Part shown: positions 17,129 through 25,542 of the stretch, one piece after another
Numbering within the stretch: position 1 is the first letter of the stretch
Layout of the letters: each line of letters begins with the position of its first letter
Source: Shewanella sp. c952
GTDB taxonomy: Bacteria > Pseudomonadota > Gammaproteobacteria > Enterobacterales > Shewanellaceae
Direction: 5' to 3'
Length of the DNA stretch: 41,075 bases
Assembly (NCBI RefSeq): GCF_019654975.1
Contig: NZ_BPEW01000037.1
Coordinates: forward strand, 1-41,075
The notes under the pieces: model-generated
Seen by the model: only the letters and a program-made list of their open reading frames with translations
Told to the model about the DNA's origin: nothing
Databases searched by the model: none
Program-made: the position numbers and the translations under genes

Positions 17129-18214
17129 ATGTCCCTTAGCCATCAGCAAAAAGTGTACATTCCCAAGGACGTTAGAAGTAATCAGTACATCACGGCAGAA
17201 ATTAAAGTCACAGATGCTTTGTTAGCTCATTTCCCAGATTACAAAACATGCTATCAAATGCTAAGCCGCAATATCTTCAAACTTGCAGATCAGACTGAGC
17301 TACATAATGTCCATGTGATCACCAACGATAAGTTACCTGTAGTCCGTTTTCATACTGAAGCCTATTGTTTCCCTACCGCCGAACAGATTGTCTTTTTCTA
17401 TAACCCTGAATACCATGAAGCGCAAAGCTTGCATAGCCAAGATGATTACAAGGCGCGCAAGATCCGCATCGTATTCTTAGCGACGGGTGAAGACATTCGT
17501 GCAAACTCAGCGAGCTTCCATATCAAGGTTCAAGCTTTCCTTGCCAAGCTGGCACCGCAATTACCAGAGAAAGATCTGACGATTAAAATCCGTGATCACC
17601 AACATCTGTCTTATGATCTGTTTGCGGCGGCTAAAGGTAATAAGGCGAGCTACGGTTACAAATTGCGATCTATTAGTAATCGCTACGCGGCAAGAAGTTG
17701 TCCAGTGCCTGAAGGTCATGGCTCATTGTGCTATGTCACGGTAAAACTGCCGTTAAGTCGTAAGTTAAAGCAGGCGACATTGGCTGAAGGGGCTGATGAC
17801 TTCACGCCTTTATATCAAAAGCTGGAAGATGCCTTTGTACAAGCAACGGCCGCCAAGCAACTTAATCGAGTGGCTATGGTGGCTAACGGATTAACTCCGC
17901 TGGTACGCAATAGTAAGTATGATCAAGTTGATGGTACTGACGAAGTGCAAATGCTTGGCTTTGACCCTAATATCGAAGAGCAACAGTTTATTAGCCACTG
18001 GGATGGCAACCGCTTAGTTGAGATGGTGAGCTTTACCATTGTGGCTGGTGCACAAGATTCAAAAGATGGCGCTCTTGGCCGTTATTTGAATCGCGTTGAA
18101 GAAGCCCTTAAGCGTTTAACCTCAGAACTTGAATTAGACAGATCACGCGATGACCTTATCGTGAGATTCCATCAGCATATTAGTTATCATGTGCCTGAGC
18201 AGTTGATTAGCTAA
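17129..18214 (+). CDS. Conserved hypothetical protein, DUF3083-like
   Basis: A 361-residue soluble protein without signal peptide or membrane segments. The stretch NVHVITNDKLPVVRFHTEAY, followed by VFFYNPEYHEA and ARKIRIVFLATGEDIR, matches my memory of the gammaproteobacterial DUF3083 family; function is not known. The ATG at 17129 is chosen because AAGGAG lies eight bases before it; an upstream GTG at 17042 would add an unrelated hydrophobic leader without a ribosome binding site. It ends with a strong hairpin at 18224-18260 and appears monocistronic. Confidence 0.68.
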   Translation: MSLSHQQKVYIPKDVRSNQYITAEIKVTDALLAHFPDYKTCYQMLSRNIFKLADQTELHNVHVITNDKLPVVRFHTEAYCFPTAEQIVFFYNPEYHEAQSLHSQDDYKARKIRIVFLATGEDIRANSASFHIKVQAFLAKLAPQLPEKDLTIKIRDHQHLSYDLFAAAKGNKASYGYKLRSISNRYAARSCPVPEGHGSLCYVTVKLPLSRKLKQATLAEGADDFTPLYQKLEDAFVQATAAKQLNRVAMVANGLTPLVRNSKYDQVDGTDEVQMLGFDPNIEEQQFISHWDGNRLVEMVSFTIVAGAQDSKDGALGRYLNRVEEALKRLTSELELDRSRDDLIVRFHQHISYHVPEQLIS

Positions 18215-18223
18215 TCTGTAATT

Positions 18224-18260
18224 ACAAAGTAAGTGGGAGCGCTTTTCCCACTTACTTTGT
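18224..18260 (+). terminator. Long perfect hairpin after the DUF3083-like gene
   Basis: ACAAAGTAAGTGGGA pairs perfectly over 15 bp with TCCCACTTACTTTGT around a 7-nt loop, starting ten bases after the stop. The 3' arm itself holds T-rich sequence but no long T-run follows. Confidence 0.65.
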
Positions 18261-18312
18261 GCTTGATATTACTGTCATTTTAGCTGTTCATTGCAGCGCG
18301 ATTTATTATCTT

Positions 18313-18402
18313 CTACATCTAAATCTAAATCTAAATCTAAATCTAAATCTAAATCTAAATCTACATCTACATCTACATCTACATCTACATCTACATCTAC
18401 AT
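18313..18402. repeat. Compound hexanucleotide microsatellite
   Basis: One CTACAT unit, then seven CTAAAT units (18319-18360), then seven CTACAT units (18361-18402), 90 bp in total and perfectly in register. It lies between the DUF3083-like gene's hairpin and the stop codon (18411-18413) of the minus-strand LysR gene. A plus-strand frame through it would read alternating Ser-Lys and Ser-Thr but has no credible start. Confidence 0.95.
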
Positions 18403-18410
18403 TGCCATCG

Positions 18411-19346
18411 CTATTGACTAAATACTTCGTTAAAAATGCTTCTAAGCAATTCAACTTTGCTGGTTTCCCGTGGATTATGCTTACACACCATCGACAGATT
18501 AAATTGATAACTGGCGCGGTGTTGATGGATAATTTTTAGCTGCTTAGACGCCAGTTCGTGCTGGATATAGCTAAGGGGCAGATAACCGATATAGCAGCCT
18601 GACAGGATTAAGGTTTTACGGGTATCAAACTGATAAGCTTTAGCGGAGAGATTTAAGCGTTTTAATTGCTCCCTGCCATCAATATCAATATCAACACCAG
18701 GATGAACCGCTGGAACTTGAGCAAGCATATCGGCGCTTATTTCATCATCTTCTAGGCTGAAAAAGGGGTGTGAATGGCCGCAACAAAGATAGATGGGTTC
18801 ATTGTAAATGGTCTGATAATCGAGCCCTTCAACTTGCTGATAGCTTGGCAGTAGTCCGATATGTGCTTTCTCTTTTAGTAGACATTTCTCGATATGCTTA
18901 AGCGCTTCGTTATCGAGTACTAGGTGCAGTTGTGGTTGAGTGCGATGTACTTTCTCAATCACTTGAGCCAGCTTTAACTGCATGCGAGTATCGAGCTGAT
19001 CGGCACAAAGTATAATGAGTTCACCGCTTAACTCTTCACCTAAGTTATTAACTAATCTTGAAAAATCGTTGAGTGAATCAAATAGCTCAATGCAAGCATG
19101 ATAAACCGCTTGGCCATCTTCAGTTAGTGCAAACCCTCCTCGGCCACGGCTACACAGTTTTAGTTTCATACGGCTTTCTAGATTAGACATGTGTACGCTA
19201 ATGGTAGAGCGAGTAACGCCAAGTTCAGCTTCTGATGCAGAGAAGCCGCCATTTTCAACAACGGTGCGAAAGATCCGCAGTAAACGTAGATCATATTCCG
19301 TTACTGCTTTGGGGATGATAGAGCTTTTGCTACCCGTTTTTATCAT
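18411..19346 (-). CDS. LysR-family regulator, probable controller of the GABA genes
   Basis: A 311-residue regulator. The winged helix-turn-helix lies at about residues 15-75 (LRLLRIFRTVVENGGFSASE, then TRSTISVHMSNLESRMKLKL), followed by a ligand-binding domain (LIILCADQLDTRMQLKLAQV, HIGLLPSYQQ). The ATG at 19346 is preceded by GGAAA; a TTG five codons upstream has no ribosome binding site. It is divergent from gabD, with a palindrome (19373-19390) between, so it is the natural candidate to regulate gabD-gabT. Its stop codon is 9 bp from the hexanucleotide microsatellite. The inducer is not known. Confidence 0.85.
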   Translation of the reverse strand: MIKTGSKSSIIPKAVTEYDLRLLRIFRTVVENGGFSASEAELGVTRSTISVHMSNLESRMKLKLCSRGRGGFALTEDGQAVYHACIELFDSLNDFSRLVNNLGEELSGELIILCADQLDTRMQLKLAQVIEKVHRTQPQLHLVLDNEALKHIEKCLLKEKAHIGLLPSYQQVEGLDYQTIYNEPIYLCCGHSHPFFSLEDDEISADMLAQVPAVHPGVDIDIDGREQLKRLNLSAKAYQFDTRKTLILSGCYIGYLPLSYIQHELASKQLKIIHQHRASYQFNLSMVCKHNPRETSKVELLRSIFNEVFSQ

Positions 19347-19372
19347 CTTGTTATTTTCCAATTAGAGATATA

Positions 19373-19390
19373 GTTTTACGGCGGTAAAAC
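19373..19390. promoter_or_regulatory. Candidate LysR operator upstream of gabD
   Basis: GTTTTAC and GTAAAAC form a perfect inverted repeat with a GGCG centre, 27 bp before the LysR start and about 135 bp before gabD. Its position between divergent genes fits a regulator binding site. Confidence 0.5.
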
Positions 19391-19523
19391 ATAAGGTTTA
19401 TTGTTTTGTATTTAACCCGAGTTACTTTTACGATTCAATAGCAATATGAATTTTTAAAGCCTGTTTTAGTTTTGCCAAAGAAACGGGCGCCATCATTAGA
19501 TGAAATGACGCGCTGGAGTGATT

Positions 19524-20981
19524 ATGCAACAAGTGAATGATTCAGGATTAGTGAAGCTGAGCTCTTACATTGATGGTCAATGGATTGAAGGGCAAGAGCG
19601 CTTCGAGGTGATTAACCCCGCCAATTACCAAGTTGTCGCGCAGGTCGTTAACGCGGGCACTGCTGAAACAGAAGCTGCAATCGTTGCCGCTAAGCGTGCT
19701 TTACCTGCTTGGTCAAAGCGCTCCGCTAACGATCGCGCTGCAATTATGCGTCGCTGGTTTGAGTTAATGATGGCCAGCCAAGATGACTTAGGTCGTATTT
19801 TAACGCTAGAGCAGGGCAAGCCGCTGGCTGAAGCCAAAGGCGAGATAGCTTATGGTGCAGCCTTTATTGACTGGTTTGCTGAAGAGGGTAAACGAGTATA
19901 TGGCGATACGATTCCAGCCCCCTCAGGCGACAAACGTATTGTGGTAATCAAGCAACCTGTAGGCGTAGTTGCATCAATCACCCCTTGGAACTTTCCTAAC
20001 GCCATGATTGCTCGTAAAGCCGCTGCGGCATTAGCTGCTGGCTGTACTTTTGTGGTTCGTCCATCTCCGCTAACACCGCTTTCAGCACTGGCAATGGCTG
20101 AGCTTGCAGCGCGAGCAGGTGTCCCTGCAGGAGTGCTAAATGTGGTGGTCGGTGAAGATGCTATAGGCATGGGCAAGGTACTGACCGAGCATCCTGATGT
20201 GGCCAAATTTACCTTCACTGGCTCAACGGCAGTGGGCAAAATATTAATGAAACAAACCGCTAGCAGTGTGAAAAAAATATCAATGGAACTTGGCGGTAAT
20301 GCACCTTTCATCGTCTTTGATGACGCGGATATTGATGCTGCGGTGCAGGGCGCGGTTATCTCAAAGTATCGCAATGCTGGTCAAACTTGTGTTTGTACTA
20401 ATCGCATTTTAGTGCAGCAGGGGATCGCTCAAGAGTTTACTGATAAGTTTGCCGCTGCAGTTGCCGAATTACAGGTTGGTGATGGTTTTACCGAAGGGGT
20501 TAATGTAGGCCCGATGATCAGTGCTCAGGCAGTTGCTGGAGTCAATAAGTTGGTGCAAGACACACTTGCGGCAGGGGCTAGTTTGCTTAGTGGCGGTAAG
20601 GTCAGTAGCGCTGGTAGTCACTTTTATGAACCTACCATAGTGACAGGTGTGACTAATGATATGCCACTGGCCAGTAATGAGATTTTTGGACCTGTAGCCC
20701 CGATCATCAGTTTCGAAACAGAGGAGCAAGCTCTGGCACTGGCTAATGACACTGAGTATGGCTTAGCTGCGTACTTTTATTCTCGTGATATTGGCCGAGT
20801 TTGGCGTGTTGGTGAAGGGTTAGAGTACGGCATGGTCGGCGTCAACGAAGGTATTATCTCAAATGCCGCAGCACCATTTGGTGGGGTGAAACAATCGGGT
20901 AATGGCCGTGAAGGCTCCAAGTATGGTCTAGATGATTATATGGAAATTAAGTATCTGTGTATGGGCGGTCTAGATCGTTAA
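19524..20981 (+). CDS. gabD: Succinate-semialdehyde dehydrogenase (GabD-like)
   Basis: A 485-residue aldehyde dehydrogenase that oxidises succinate semialdehyde to succinate in GABA breakdown. It follows E. coli GabD closely: TPWNFPNAM, ELGGNAPFIVFDDAD with the general base E255, NAGQTCVC with the nucleophile C289, and the ending GREGSKYGLDDYMEIKY. R179 (VVRPSPLTPLS) stands where aldehyde dehydrogenases normally have lysine (VxKPA); the spacing to C289 (110) confirms the alignment. The ATG at 19524 has GGAG six bases upstream. gabT follows 90 bp downstream, and a divergent LysR gene precedes it. Confidence 0.9.
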   Translation: MQQVNDSGLVKLSSYIDGQWIEGQERFEVINPANYQVVAQVVNAGTAETEAAIVAAKRALPAWSKRSANDRAAIMRRWFELMMASQDDLGRILTLEQGKPLAEAKGEIAYGAAFIDWFAEEGKRVYGDTIPAPSGDKRIVVIKQPVGVVASITPWNFPNAMIARKAAAALAAGCTFVVRPSPLTPLSALAMAELAARAGVPAGVLNVVVGEDAIGMGKVLTEHPDVAKFTFTGSTAVGKILMKQTASSVKKISMELGGNAPFIVFDDADIDAAVQGAVISKYRNAGQTCVCTNRILVQQGIAQEFTDKFAAAVAELQVGDGFTEGVNVGPMISAQAVAGVNKLVQDTLAAGASLLSGGKVSSAGSHFYEPTIVTGVTNDMPLASNEIFGPVAPIISFETEEQALALANDTEYGLAAYFYSRDIGRVWRVGEGLEYGMVGVNEGIISNAAAPFGGVKQSGNGREGSKYGLDDYMEIKYLCMGGLDR

Positions 20982-21042
20982 TAACATATCGTTAATAACA
21001 TGGAAGTTAAGTATCTGTTTATGTTCGCGTTAGAAAGTTAAT
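20940..21042 (+). repeat. Diverged tandem duplication of the gabD 3' end
   Basis: The last 43 bases of gabD, starting ATGGAAATTAAGTATCTGTG at 20940, are repeated from 21000 as ATGGAAGTTAAGTATCTGTT and onward to AGTTAAT, with about ten differences. The second copy lies in the gabD-gabT gap and would encode only a 13-residue stub. Confidence 0.7.
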
Positions 21043-21071
21043 TACCGGTCAGTATCAATAGGAATTTTGTA

Positions 21072-22355
21072 ATGACAAACATCAGCTTGCAAGAGAGAAA
21101 GGTTAAGGTGATCGCTCGCGGTCAAGGCAATGTGTATCCGGTATATGTTGATAGAGCCGATAACGCCGAGCTTTGGGATGTTGATGGCAATCGTTATATC
21201 GATTTTGGTACGGGGATCGCCGTATGTAATACCGGTCATAGTCACCCAAAAGTGGTGGCTGCAGTTAAAGATCAGCTTGATAAGTTTAGCCACACTTGCG
21301 TGATGGTGAACCCTTATGAATCAGCGGTTGAGCTGGCGGAAAAATTGACCGAACTGGCGCCTGGCGATAGTGACAAAAAAGCTATTTTCGTTACTACGGG
21401 CGCCGAGGCGGTGGAGAACTGCGTCAAGATCGCACGGGCTCATACTGGGCGTCGTGGGGTGATTGCCTTTAACGGCGGTTTTCATGGCCGAACCAATCTG
21501 ACAATGGCGTTGACGGGAAAAATTAGCCCTTATAAACACTTATTTGGCCCTTTCCCCGGTGACATCTATCACGCCCCCTTTCCAACTGAGCTACACGATG
21601 TATCAGTGAAAGCATCGCTGAAAGCACTCGAGAACCTGTTTAAAGTGGATATAGCACCCATGGATGTTGCAGCCATTATTGTCGAACCCGTGCAGGGAGA
21701 AGGCGGTTTTTACGCTGCACCTGCAGAGTTCTTGCAAGCGCTACGAGCACTGTGTGATAGGCACGGTATTGTGCTGATTGCCGATGAGATCCAAACTGGC
21801 TTTGGCCGCACAGGCAAGATGTTTAGTTTCGAACATGCCGTAGTAGAGCCTGATCTCATCACTATGGCTAAAGGGATCGCTGGTGGATTTCCTATCGCAG
21901 CAGTGGTGGGTAAAAGTGACATCATGGATGCGCCGCTGCCCGGTGGCCTTGGCGGTACTTATGGTGGCTCGCCAGTAGGCTGCGTTGCAGCCCTTGCCGT
22001 GCTTGAAGTGATTAAAGAACAGGGGCTAGTAAAACGTGCAGACCAGATAGGCCAAATCTTTAATGAGCAGCTTTCACTGTTGCAATCTCGTTATCCGAAG
22101 GTGATTGCAGAAGTTAGAAATCAAGGCGCGATGATCGCTATAGAGCTCGTCAACCAGGGCGACAGCGAACAGCCTAATACAGCGCTGACTCAAGCTATTA
22201 TCGCCAATGCGGCCAAGTATGGGCTTATTCTGTTGGCTTGTGGTTTTTACGGTAATGTCATCCGCTTCCTGCCCGCGTTAACCATATCTGATGAGTTGAT
22301 TTATGAAGGTTTAGATAAGTTTAATCAACTATTTGACTCGTTATCTGACGCTTAA
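21072..22355 (+). CDS. gabT: 4-aminobutyrate aminotransferase
   Basis: A 427-residue class III aminotransferase that moves the amino group of GABA to 2-oxoglutarate, giving succinate semialdehyde and glutamate. K267 in ITMAKGIAGGFP is the pyridoxal-phosphate lysine (E. coli GabT K268), D238 in IADEIQTGFGRTG binds the pyridine nitrogen, and the phosphate-binding TTGAEAVENCVK is present. Length and motifs match E. coli GabT throughout. AGGAA precedes the ATG. With gabD upstream it forms a two-step route from GABA to succinate. A terminator follows at 22374-22408. Confidence 0.93.
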   Translation: MTNISLQERKVKVIARGQGNVYPVYVDRADNAELWDVDGNRYIDFGTGIAVCNTGHSHPKVVAAVKDQLDKFSHTCVMVNPYESAVELAEKLTELAPGDSDKKAIFVTTGAEAVENCVKIARAHTGRRGVIAFNGGFHGRTNLTMALTGKISPYKHLFGPFPGDIYHAPFPTELHDVSVKASLKALENLFKVDIAPMDVAAIIVEPVQGEGGFYAAPAEFLQALRALCDRHGIVLIADEIQTGFGRTGKMFSFEHAVVEPDLITMAKGIAGGFPIAAVVGKSDIMDAPLPGGLGGTYGGSPVGCVAALAVLEVIKEQGLVKRADQIGQIFNEQLSLLQSRYPKVIAEVRNQGAMIAIELVNQGDSEQPNTALTQAIIANAAKYGLILLACGFYGNVIRFLPALTISDELIYEGLDKFNQLFDSLSDA

Positions 22356-22373
22356 CCGTTAGCTGAAATCATA

Positions 22374-22408
22374 AGGCTTGGTAGCATAACGCTAGCAAGC
22401 CTTTTTTA
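22374..22408 (+). terminator. Rho-independent terminator after gabT
   Basis: AAGGCTTG and CAAGCCTT pair, with TAGC/GCTA extending the stem inside, and six T residues end the structure. It separates gabT from the CDGSH-fusion gene, which starts 75 bp further on. Confidence 0.85.
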
Positions 22409-22482
22409 TGCGCCAAATACATAATTTTGCCTATGCTTATTTTATTGGAACGCAAGTCGAATAAAATCATAAAGGAATAGCA

Positions 22483-24021
22483 ATGGCAAACCCAATTGTG
22501 GCAGCAATAGCACCTAAAAAAGTCAGTCTTAACAAGGGAGATGAGTATTACTTTTGTACGTGTGGTCGCTCTAAAAGCCAGCCTTTTTGCGATGGCTCCC
22601 ATGCTGGAACAGAGTTTACCCCAAAAGCGTTTACCGCTGAGCAAAGCGGGGATGCCTATTTGTGCCAGTGTAAGCATACGGCTAATAGCCCTTATTGTGA
22701 CGGTACTCACCAGAAGTTTAGTCAAGATCAAATAGGACAAGAGGGACCGGGTGTGCAGGTCCAAGCCGGCGCTATCCCCGTAGCGACAGCTACCAAGGAG
22801 GAGCCAACGGTTGAATTTATCCATCAACTGGCGCGAGATGGCCTGTCTAAAATGGGGCATCATGGGCCGATGACATCGATGGGCGTGCCTCGTTATCAAC
22901 TCCCCCATTGGGATGAGTTACAGATAATGGCTGCACAGATGGCCCGTAAACCATTGATGGAAGATGTTGCGGTTACAACAGAGTTGGTGATCGGTCCCAA
23001 AGCCAGAAAGCCGCTCAAATTGAGTATTCCACTGTTCGTATCAGACATGAGTTTTGGTGCTTTGTCTGAAGAGGCAAAAATCGCATTAGCCAAGGGGGCG
23101 GAGCTTGCTGGCACTGGAATTTGCTCCGGCGAAGGTGGCATGTTGCCTGAAGAACAAGCGGCAAATTCACGTTATTTTTATGAACTGGCGAGCGCGGAGT
23201 TTGGCTATGATGAAGCTAAACTGAGGAATGTGCAGGCATTTCATTTTAAAGGTGGGCAAGGGGCTAAAACGGGCACCGGAGGTCATCTACCTGGCAATAA
23301 AAATGTTGGTAAGATCTCTAAGGTGCGAGGTATAGAGGCAGGTACTGACGCTGTATCACCGCCAACTTTTAAAGAGCTAGTATCGGTGGCTGACTTTAAA
23401 CGTTTTGCTGACCGTGTCCGTGATGTAACCGGCGGGATCCCGATTGGATTTAAACTCAGTGCTAACCATATTGAAGCCGATATTCAGTTCGCACTCGATG
23501 CCAGCGCGGATTACATTATTCTAGATGGCCGCGGTGGTGGCACCGGCGCCGCGCCGGAGATGTTTAGAGATCATATAAGTGTACCGACGATCCCTGCCTT
23601 GGCACGAGCGCGAAAGTACCTCGACCAACAAGGAGCGAGTGACAGAGTCACCTTGATTATTACAGGCGGGCTGCGAGTCCCCATCGACTTTGTTAAAGCG
23701 CTTGCGCTTGGCGCTGACGGCGTTGCGGTGTCAAACAGTGCTATGCAATCAATTGGCTGCGTCGCTGCGCGTATGTGCAATACCAATAATTGCCCTGCTG
23801 GCATTGCCACTCAGAGACAAGATCTGCGCCAGCGGTTAAATGTTGAAAAGTCAGCAACTCAGTTGCAGAACTTTTTCCACGCCTCCACTGAGCTAATGTC
23901 GGTGATGGCCAGAGCTTGTGGTCACGACTCATTGGCAAAATTTAATCGTGATGATCTCGCCACCTGGCACAAGACGATGGCTGAACTATCTGGGGTTAAA
24001 TACTCGGGAGTTGGCTCTTAG
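22483..24021 (+). CDS. CDGSH iron-sulfur domains fused to a glutamate-synthase-like FMN domain
   Basis: A 512-residue fusion. Residues 20-80 hold two mitoNEET-type CDGSH motifs: C25-x-C27-x8-C36-x3-H40 (CTCGRSKSQPFCDGSH) and C61-x-C63-x8-C72-x3-H76 (CQCKHTANSPYCDGTH), each able to bind a [2Fe-2S] cluster. From about residue 130 onward it is a TIM barrel like the FMN/3Fe-4S domain of glutamate synthase: FVSDMSFGALSEEAK, GEGGMLPEE, KGGQGAKTGTGGHLPG, DGRGGGTGAAP and CNTNNCPAGIATQ with cluster cysteines. It lacks the glutaminase and GXGXG domains of GltB, so it is not a complete glutamate synthase. It sits after gabT, but a terminator lies between. A redox role is inferred; substrate unknown. Confidence 0.85.
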   Translation: MANPIVAAIAPKKVSLNKGDEYYFCTCGRSKSQPFCDGSHAGTEFTPKAFTAEQSGDAYLCQCKHTANSPYCDGTHQKFSQDQIGQEGPGVQVQAGAIPVATATKEEPTVEFIHQLARDGLSKMGHHGPMTSMGVPRYQLPHWDELQIMAAQMARKPLMEDVAVTTELVIGPKARKPLKLSIPLFVSDMSFGALSEEAKIALAKGAELAGTGICSGEGGMLPEEQAANSRYFYELASAEFGYDEAKLRNVQAFHFKGGQGAKTGTGGHLPGNKNVGKISKVRGIEAGTDAVSPPTFKELVSVADFKRFADRVRDVTGGIPIGFKLSANHIEADIQFALDASADYIILDGRGGGTGAAPEMFRDHISVPTIPALARARKYLDQQGASDRVTLIITGGLRVPIDFVKALALGADGVAVSNSAMQSIGCVAARMCNTNNCPAGIATQRQDLRQRLNVEKSATQLQNFFHASTELMSVMARACGHDSLAKFNRDDLATWHKTMAELSGVKYSGVGS

Positions 24022-24307
24022 GGGGACGTTATCAACATAAAGTGAGTATAAATGGAGCGACCTAATTCATTATTTATTGGGGCGCTCTTAATCCAAAGCT
24101 TCAAAGGTTCTGCTGTACAAATTAAACCGATAACTTAAATCTGCTCTGTTGATGTATTTACAATACGAATACTTACTGATTAAAGATATTTGGTTGCTGC
24201 GTAGATAATAGCGACAGATACACACTAAGTCGCTAGTTCTCGTTCGAGTCATCTATTTCTGCTCGTAACCGGTTTAGCCCCTATTTAATTCAGTCAGGAC
24301 AGAAATA

Positions 24308-24928
24308 ATGACAACCCAAGTTAGGCATTTTATCAATGCCCACAAGATCATGACGCCTTTTGTCATATTGGCGATGATGCTTCATTTTGATTTTTATGGC
24401 GTAACCGCTTGGTTGTACCTTTCACTGCATGGCGCTTATTGTGGCTTGTGGATGATTAAAGAGTACTGCTTTAGAGATAAGCGTTTCGAGAAGCCCATTC
24501 ACCCTGTTGCTGGCTGTATATTCGTGTTCGGCATGTTAGGTATGTATTGGTTTGCACCCTATTTGATTATTAGTAATGCACAGTCTGCTCCCGTTTCTTT
24601 GATGGTTGTTGCTATTGCGCTGGTTGTGGTTGGTGTGTTCTTTCATTTTGTTAGTGACGCACATAAACATGCGGTACTGCAGATTAAGAAAGGGCTAATT
24701 ACTAATGGTTTGTTTAAGCGTAGCCGTAACCCTAATTATTTGGGTGAAATGCTAATTTATCTTGGATTTGCACTGCTCGCTCAACATTGGCTGCCATTCG
24801 TTGCGCTTGCCTATTGGTGGACCTTCTTTGTTAGAAATATGATTAATAAAGACAAGTCTATGGCGCGTCATGCTGGTTTTGCTCAATGGAAGCAGCAAAC
24901 TGGTTTATTCATTCCCAAATTGGGCTAA
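24308..24928 (+). CDS. Integral membrane methyltransferase-like protein (ICMT/PEMT/DUF1295 type)
   Basis: A 206-residue membrane protein with four to five hydrophobic segments (about 15-35, 67-88, 94-118, 148-170). The C-terminal signature KKGLITNGLFKRSRNPNYLG followed by EMLIYLGFALL is that of the isoprenylcysteine methyltransferase/phospholipid methyltransferase/steroid-reductase-like superfamily, where it forms the SAM- or cofactor-binding region. The true reaction cannot be stated. The DUF2141 gene starts 12 bp after its stop on the same strand, so the two form an operon. Confidence 0.7.
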   Translation: MTTQVRHFINAHKIMTPFVILAMMLHFDFYGVTAWLYLSLHGAYCGLWMIKEYCFRDKRFEKPIHPVAGCIFVFGMLGMYWFAPYLIISNAQSAPVSLMVVAIALVVVGVFFHFVSDAHKHAVLQIKKGLITNGLFKRSRNPNYLGEMLIYLGFALLAQHWLPFVALAYWWTFFVRNMINKDKSMARHAGFAQWKQQTGLFIPKLG

Positions 24929-24940
24929 TTGGAGTTCGAC

Positions 24941-25351
24941 ATGTTTAAAAAATTATCTTTCGCTGTGGCTCTTTCTTTAATGAGTCAGATGGTTGCAGCC
25001 CATAGCTTAACAATTCAACTTGAGAATGTTGTCCCCGATACTGGTGATATACGTGTTGCTATCTTTGATGATGAAAAACAGTTTCCTAATGGCGAGTTTG
25101 CTTATAGCGCAACCGTTGCAGCTGATACTTCATTGATGACGATTACGGTTGATGGGTTACCTACGGGGGATTTTGCTATATCTCTGTTTCAAGATTTAAA
25201 TCAAAATACTGAGCTAGACACTGGTTTTTTTGGGATCCCTAAAGAGCCATATGGTTTTAGCGGAGATTGGAAGAAAGGCAAAGCCACCTTTGAAGAAGCT
25301 GTTATTACTATAAATGGAGATACAGAGATTAGTATTAATATGTATGACTAA
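24941..25351 (+). CDS. Secreted DUF2141 family protein
   Basis: A 136-residue exported protein. A signal peptide (FKKLSFAVALSLMSQMVAA, cleavage near A20) is followed by the DUF2141 beta-sandwich pattern: IRVAIFDDEKQF, VDGLPTGDFAISLFQDLNQN, then TGFFGIPKEPYGFSGDW. The asparagine/aspartate-rich DLNQNTELD resembles a calcium-binding-like loop. The ATG at 24941 has GGAG six bases upstream. It is cotranscribed with the membrane methyltransferase-like gene; such pairs suggest an envelope role, but this is inference. Confidence 0.82.
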   Translation: MFKKLSFAVALSLMSQMVAAHSLTIQLENVVPDTGDIRVAIFDDEKQFPNGEFAYSATVAADTSLMTITVDGLPTGDFAISLFQDLNQNTELDTGFFGIPKEPYGFSGDWKKGKATFEEAVITINGDTEISINMYD

Positions 25352-25400
25352 CTATAATAATATTAATCACTTATTTCATATTTTATTAATAAGCGATACA

Positions 25401-25507
25401 AGGGGATGTTGAGCTTTTCACTTAGCTAGCTAAGCATCATCGCTCAAGCCTTGCCCTAAAAGCATGGCGTTCGAACAAAAACTAAGCTCGAAAGATCAAC
25501 AGCCCCT
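25401..25507. mobile_element. MITE-like element with terminal inverted repeats, copy 2 (short form)
   Basis: The ends AGGGGATGTTGAGCTTTTC and, reverse complemented, AGGGGCTGTTGATCTTTC are inverted repeats related to those of the element at 581-871. The interior keeps CTTAGCTAGCTAAGCATCAT and AACAAAAACTAAGCTCG but lacks about 180 bp found in the longer copy. At 107 bp it is an internal-deletion derivative. Confidence 0.65.
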
Positions 25508-25542
25508 AGCTAATGTGGATGCCTAATCTAGTCAAGTGTTAA

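Noticed and set aside
18291..18539. Plus-strand frame of 82 codons with Ser-Lys and Ser-Thr repeats
   Set aside because: It is the translation of the hexanucleotide microsatellite, begins at TTG without a ribosome binding site, and runs antisense into the LysR gene.
19850..20374. Minus-strand 174-codon frame antisense to gabD
   Set aside because: Shadow of a GC-rich coding strand; Ala/Ser/Thr-rich product with no recognisable motif and no ribosome binding site.
22369..22908. Minus-strand 179-codon frame across the gabT terminator and CDGSH gene start
   Set aside because: Antisense to recognised domains and to a terminator; no motif.
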